DNA from: Candidatus Bathyarchaeota archaeon
GTDB lineage: Archaea; Thermoproteota; Bathyarchaeia; Bathyarchaeales; DTEX01
Assembly (NCBI GenBank): GCA_021158305.1
Contig: JAGGUU010000037.1
Coordinates: 1-14,342 of the forward strand
Direction of reading: 5' to 3'
DNA length: 14,342 bases
Shown here: positions 12,378-14,342 of the stretch, in pieces
Position numbering within the stretch: the stretch's first letter is position 1
Layout: each line of letters begins with the position of its first letter
The notes under the pieces: generated by a model
The model's input: the letters and a program-made list of their open reading frames with translations, nothing else
Told to the model about the DNA's origin: nothing
Database searches by the model: none
Translations under genes and position numbers: made by a program

Positions 12378-13262
12378 TTGGAGGGGAAGATCCTGATACC
12401 GTTTAAACTATCCGTAATAACTGATGAGGTTTCTCAAGACCTAGAAACCGCGGCTAGATTTGCGAAAATATTCGACCTTAACGGCGTCGAAATTAGAACC
12501 GTATGGAACCGTAGCCCACAAGACCTTCTTGAAAAAGTGGATGAGATTAAGAAGATTCTTAAAAAGTATGATTTAGAGGTCAGCGCTATTGCATCTCCAT
12601 TCTTTAAAGCCAATATTGACAGCAAAGAAGAATATGAGAAACACTTGGAAATCTTGAAGAAATGTATCAGTTTGGCTAAGAGCCTCGACACCGATATAAT
12701 TAGGGGCTTTACGTTCTGGCGGAAAAACAGCGTTGATGAATACTTGGATAGAATTATAGAGAAATTCCAGAAGCCACTAGAGATAATAGAATCTGAAGGA
12801 GTACTTCTTGGCATTGAGAATGAACCTTCAACATTCGTTGGAGATGGAAGAGACCTAGCTCTCTTCCTTGATCGTTTAGGATCAAAAAACGTTAAGGCTG
12901 TTTGGGATCCAGGAAACGACATATGGGATCCTCATAAAGAGACGCCATATCCAGATGGATATCAACACGTGAGAAACAGAATAATTCATGTACATGTCAA
13001 GGATGGAATCCGTAAAGGAAAAGGAGGAGAGCCTGAAATAGTCGCTGTTGGAGAGGGCGAAGTTGACTTCCTTGGCCAGTTCAGAGCTTTAAAAGAGGAT
13101 GGATACAAAGGATACCTATCGCTGGAGACTCATTGGAGGGTTGGAAAGCAGCTATCAGAAGATCTTGTAACTAGACCTGGAGGAGAAGCGTTCTCTGGAT
13201 TAGGCGAATACTCCTCTGCAGTATGCATGCATAACTTGCTGAAGATCCTGGCAAAGATTTAA
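12378..13262 (+). CDS. TIM-barrel sugar phosphate isomerase/epimerase-like protein
   Basis: Xylose-isomerase-like TIM barrel (PF01261 group, which also holds endonuclease IV); substrate unknown. The barrel begins KLSVITDEVSQDLE and carries metal-type ligands on successive strands: Glu147 in GIENEP, Asp177 in VWDPGND, His204/His206 in IIHVHVKDG, and Glu250 in LSLETH. The arrangement matches isomerase/epimerase members rather than DNA-repair endonuclease IV, whose extra zinc ligands are not seen. Length 294 aa is usual. The start is unclear: TTG 12378 lies directly before GGAGGGG (12380-12386), which would be a ribosome-binding site for a start a few bases later, where only ATC, CTG 12393 or ATA 12396 are in frame; the conserved domain begins about residue 10. 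Convergent with ftsZ. Confidence 0.82.
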   Translation: MEGKILIPFKLSVITDEVSQDLETAARFAKIFDLNGVEIRTVWNRSPQDLLEKVDEIKKILKKYDLEVSAIASPFFKANIDSKEEYEKHLEILKKCISLAKSLDTDIIRGFTFWRKNSVDEYLDRIIEKFQKPLEIIESEGVLLGIENEPSTFVGDGRDLALFLDRLGSKNVKAVWDPGNDIWDPHKETPYPDGYQHVRNRIIHVHVKDGIRKGKGGEPEIVAVGEGEVDFLGQFRALKEDGYKGYLSLETHWRVGKQLSEDLVTRPGGEAFSGLGEYSSAVCMHNLLKILAKI

Positions 13263-13410
13263 ACTATTATGGAAAAAACTACTCGATTGGCAGAGAATCA
13301 TCCTCAATTTTAATAAAAAAGACAGAAGCTTTGGTAGGTCTCTAGATTTCCATATGACTTAATCCTGAAGATGGCATATCATTATTGAACACACTGATCC
13401 TTTGTCTACT
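13263..13410. terminator. convergent intergenic region with candidate terminators
   Basis: 148 bases between the isomerase and ftsZ stops. A-runs at 13313-13320 read as a T-rich ATT-flanked run (TTTTTTATT) on the minus strand, a plausible oligo-T terminator for ftsZ; T-rich bases near 13308-13312 could serve the plus strand. No strong hairpin is seen. Confidence 0.35.
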
Positions 13411-14342
13411 TTAGCCGAAGAGCCTCTCGAAGAACCCTCTCTTCTCTTCCTTTTCCTGCGGTTGCTCGATTACCTCTACTTCCTCGGCTTTCCCTTCAGG
13501 CTCCTTCTTCAGAGAAGCGAATGGCTTTAGGCTTTCAACCAAGAACGGGCTGTCAACTCCAGCTAGCACTACGGTCGCTTTTATGCTTCCCTGCAACGCA
13601 CTGTTTATTCTTGCTCCCCATGAGACACGAGCGTTAGGTGCTATTCTCTCAATAACTATCTCACCAGCTCTATTAACGTCTTCGAGTGTCATGTCATCTC
13701 CACCTTCGATGTGTATCAATGCTCCTTCAGCCTTTCTGATATCTCCGATATCGAGAAGCGGTGTGTCAAGGGCCTTTTCAACAGCGTCTTCAACCTTCGT
13801 ATCTCCTTGACCCTCTCCAAATCCTATTGCGCATACTCCGCTTCCAGTCATTATAGCTTTAAGATCGGCGAAGTCTAAGTTAACAAGACTCGGTATAGCT
13901 ATAGTCTCAGATATGTTCTTGATGAATGTTGCTATAAGTTCGTTAGCTACAGCGAAGGCTTCGGCTAACGGAAGATTACCTGCAACTTTCCTAAGCCGAT
14001 TATTGTCGATCACAATCACAGCATCACATTCTTCCACAAGCCTTTTTAGGCCTTCCTTTGCCTTGATAAGTCTCGCTCGCTCAACTTGGAAAGGCGTTGT
14101 CACAACGCCGACTGTGAGAGCGCCAGCTTCCTTCGCTATCCTCGCAACTACTGGCGCGGCACCTGTGCCAGTTCCTCCTCCGAGACCAGCCGTTACGAAG
14201 ACTAGACCTGAACCATCTATGAGAGCTTCTATCTCCTTAGCGCTTTCTTCTGCGGCTTTGGCTCCTTGTTCTGGAAAGCCGCCGCAACCGAGACCTCCAG
14301 TTATCTTGTAGCCGATCAATAGTCTCTCATCAGCTTTTGTTA
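13411..14342 (-). CDS. ftsZ: cell-division GTPase FtsZ (5' end outside window)
   Basis: Tubulin-like GTPase that forms the division ring. The frame is open to the right edge, with codons TKADERLLIGYKIT preceding the first in-window TTG, and these match the FtsZ core, so about 70-80 N-terminal residues lie outside. Visible landmarks are the GLGCGGFPE switch, the tubulin signature GGGTGTG in AGLGGGTGTGAAP, the KEGLKRLVEECDAVIVIDNN segment, the NLDFADLKAIM loop (synergy region) with its Asp, and the C-terminal domain GEGQGDTKVEDAVEKAL to GSIKATVVLAGVD. After the core is a Glu-rich linker and a short basic tail, EKRGFFERLFG, of the kind that binds partners such as SepF. An archaeal FtsZ1-like rather than euryarchaeal-specific assignment is inferred. 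Confidence 0.93.
   Translation of the reverse strand, partial: TKADERLLIGYKITGGLGCGGFPEQGAKAAEESAKEIEALIDGSGLVFVTAGLGGGTGTGAAPVVARIAKEAGALTVGVVTTPFQVERARLIKAKEGLKRLVEECDAVIVIDNNRLRKVAGNLPLAEAFAVANELIATFIKNISETIAIPSLVNLDFADLKAIMTGSGVCAIGFGEGQGDTKVEDAVEKALDTPLLDIGDIRKAEGALIHIEGGDDMTLEDVNRAGEIVIERIAPNARVSWGARINSALQGSIKATVVLAGVDSPFLVESLKPFASLKKEPEGKAEEVEVIEQPQEKEEKRGFFERLFG

Noticed and set aside
12434..12922. 162-codon minus-strand frame opposite the isomerase
   Set aside because: Antisense to a gene with recognised metal-ligand motifs; composition is Ser/Phe-rich and no ribosome-binding site or family motif is seen.
13913..14311. 132-codon plus-strand frame opposite ftsZ
   Set aside because: Ala/Ser/Pro-rich antisense shadow of a conserved GTPase.
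1..14342. CRISPR arrays, insertion sequences, rRNA genes
   Set aside because: No regularly spaced repeats, transposase motifs or rRNA-like sequence were seen on either strand.

Overview
The window looks like a chromosomal segment of a TACK-type archaeon, possibly Bathyarchaeia or a relative, and probably thermophilic. The evidence is ribosomal protein S25e, archaeal FtsZ, an archaeal NAD-dependent malate dehydrogenase, a tRNA-Leu with an apparent archaeal-style intron, TATA-type promoters, several likely TTG/GTG starts, and heavy use of AGA/AGG/ATA codons. The lineage is inferred from gene content only.

Layout. (1) 1-1945, plus strand: the end of anaerobic ribonucleotide reductase NrdD, its activase NrdG, and a membrane-anchored metallo-beta-lactamase-fold hydrolase. 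(2) 2239-3851: a winged-helix regulator and a CaCA-type cation/Ca2+ antiporter, divergent from a shared AT-rich promoter. (3) 3934-5018: tRNA-Leu(UAA) carrying a ~30-nt intron at the base of its D loop, followed by a toxin-antitoxin pair (PIN-domain VapC and a VapB-like partner). A second copy of the last 20 nt of the tRNA closes the region, so 4052-5018 looks like a small element inserted at, or left behind in, a tRNA attachment site. (4) 5019-8354: two paralogous cyclophilin-like small proteins on the plus strand flank minus-strand genes for an unrecognised conserved protein, S25e and malate dehydrogenase. A decayed creatininase-family gene lies between S25e and malate dehydrogenase. (5) 8464-12288, plus strand: a KaiC/RadA-like ATPase overlapping by 4 nt an archaeo-eukaryotic-primase-like protein, then a UPF0282-type metallo-beta-lactamase protein and a BioD/CobQ-like P-loop protein. 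(6) A TIM-barrel sugar isomerase/epimerase-like gene, convergent with ftsZ, which runs off the right edge.

Functional links. nrdD-nrdG is the oxygen-free dNTP supply. The vapC-vapB pair probably maintains its small element. The KaiC-like/primase-like pair, translationally coupled and followed by a metallohydrolase and a P-loop enzyme, is the best candidate here for an undescribed nucleic-acid-related system; that is inferred from motifs and gene order alone. The tRNA intron and the tRNA-tail duplication can be read most directly from the sequence.
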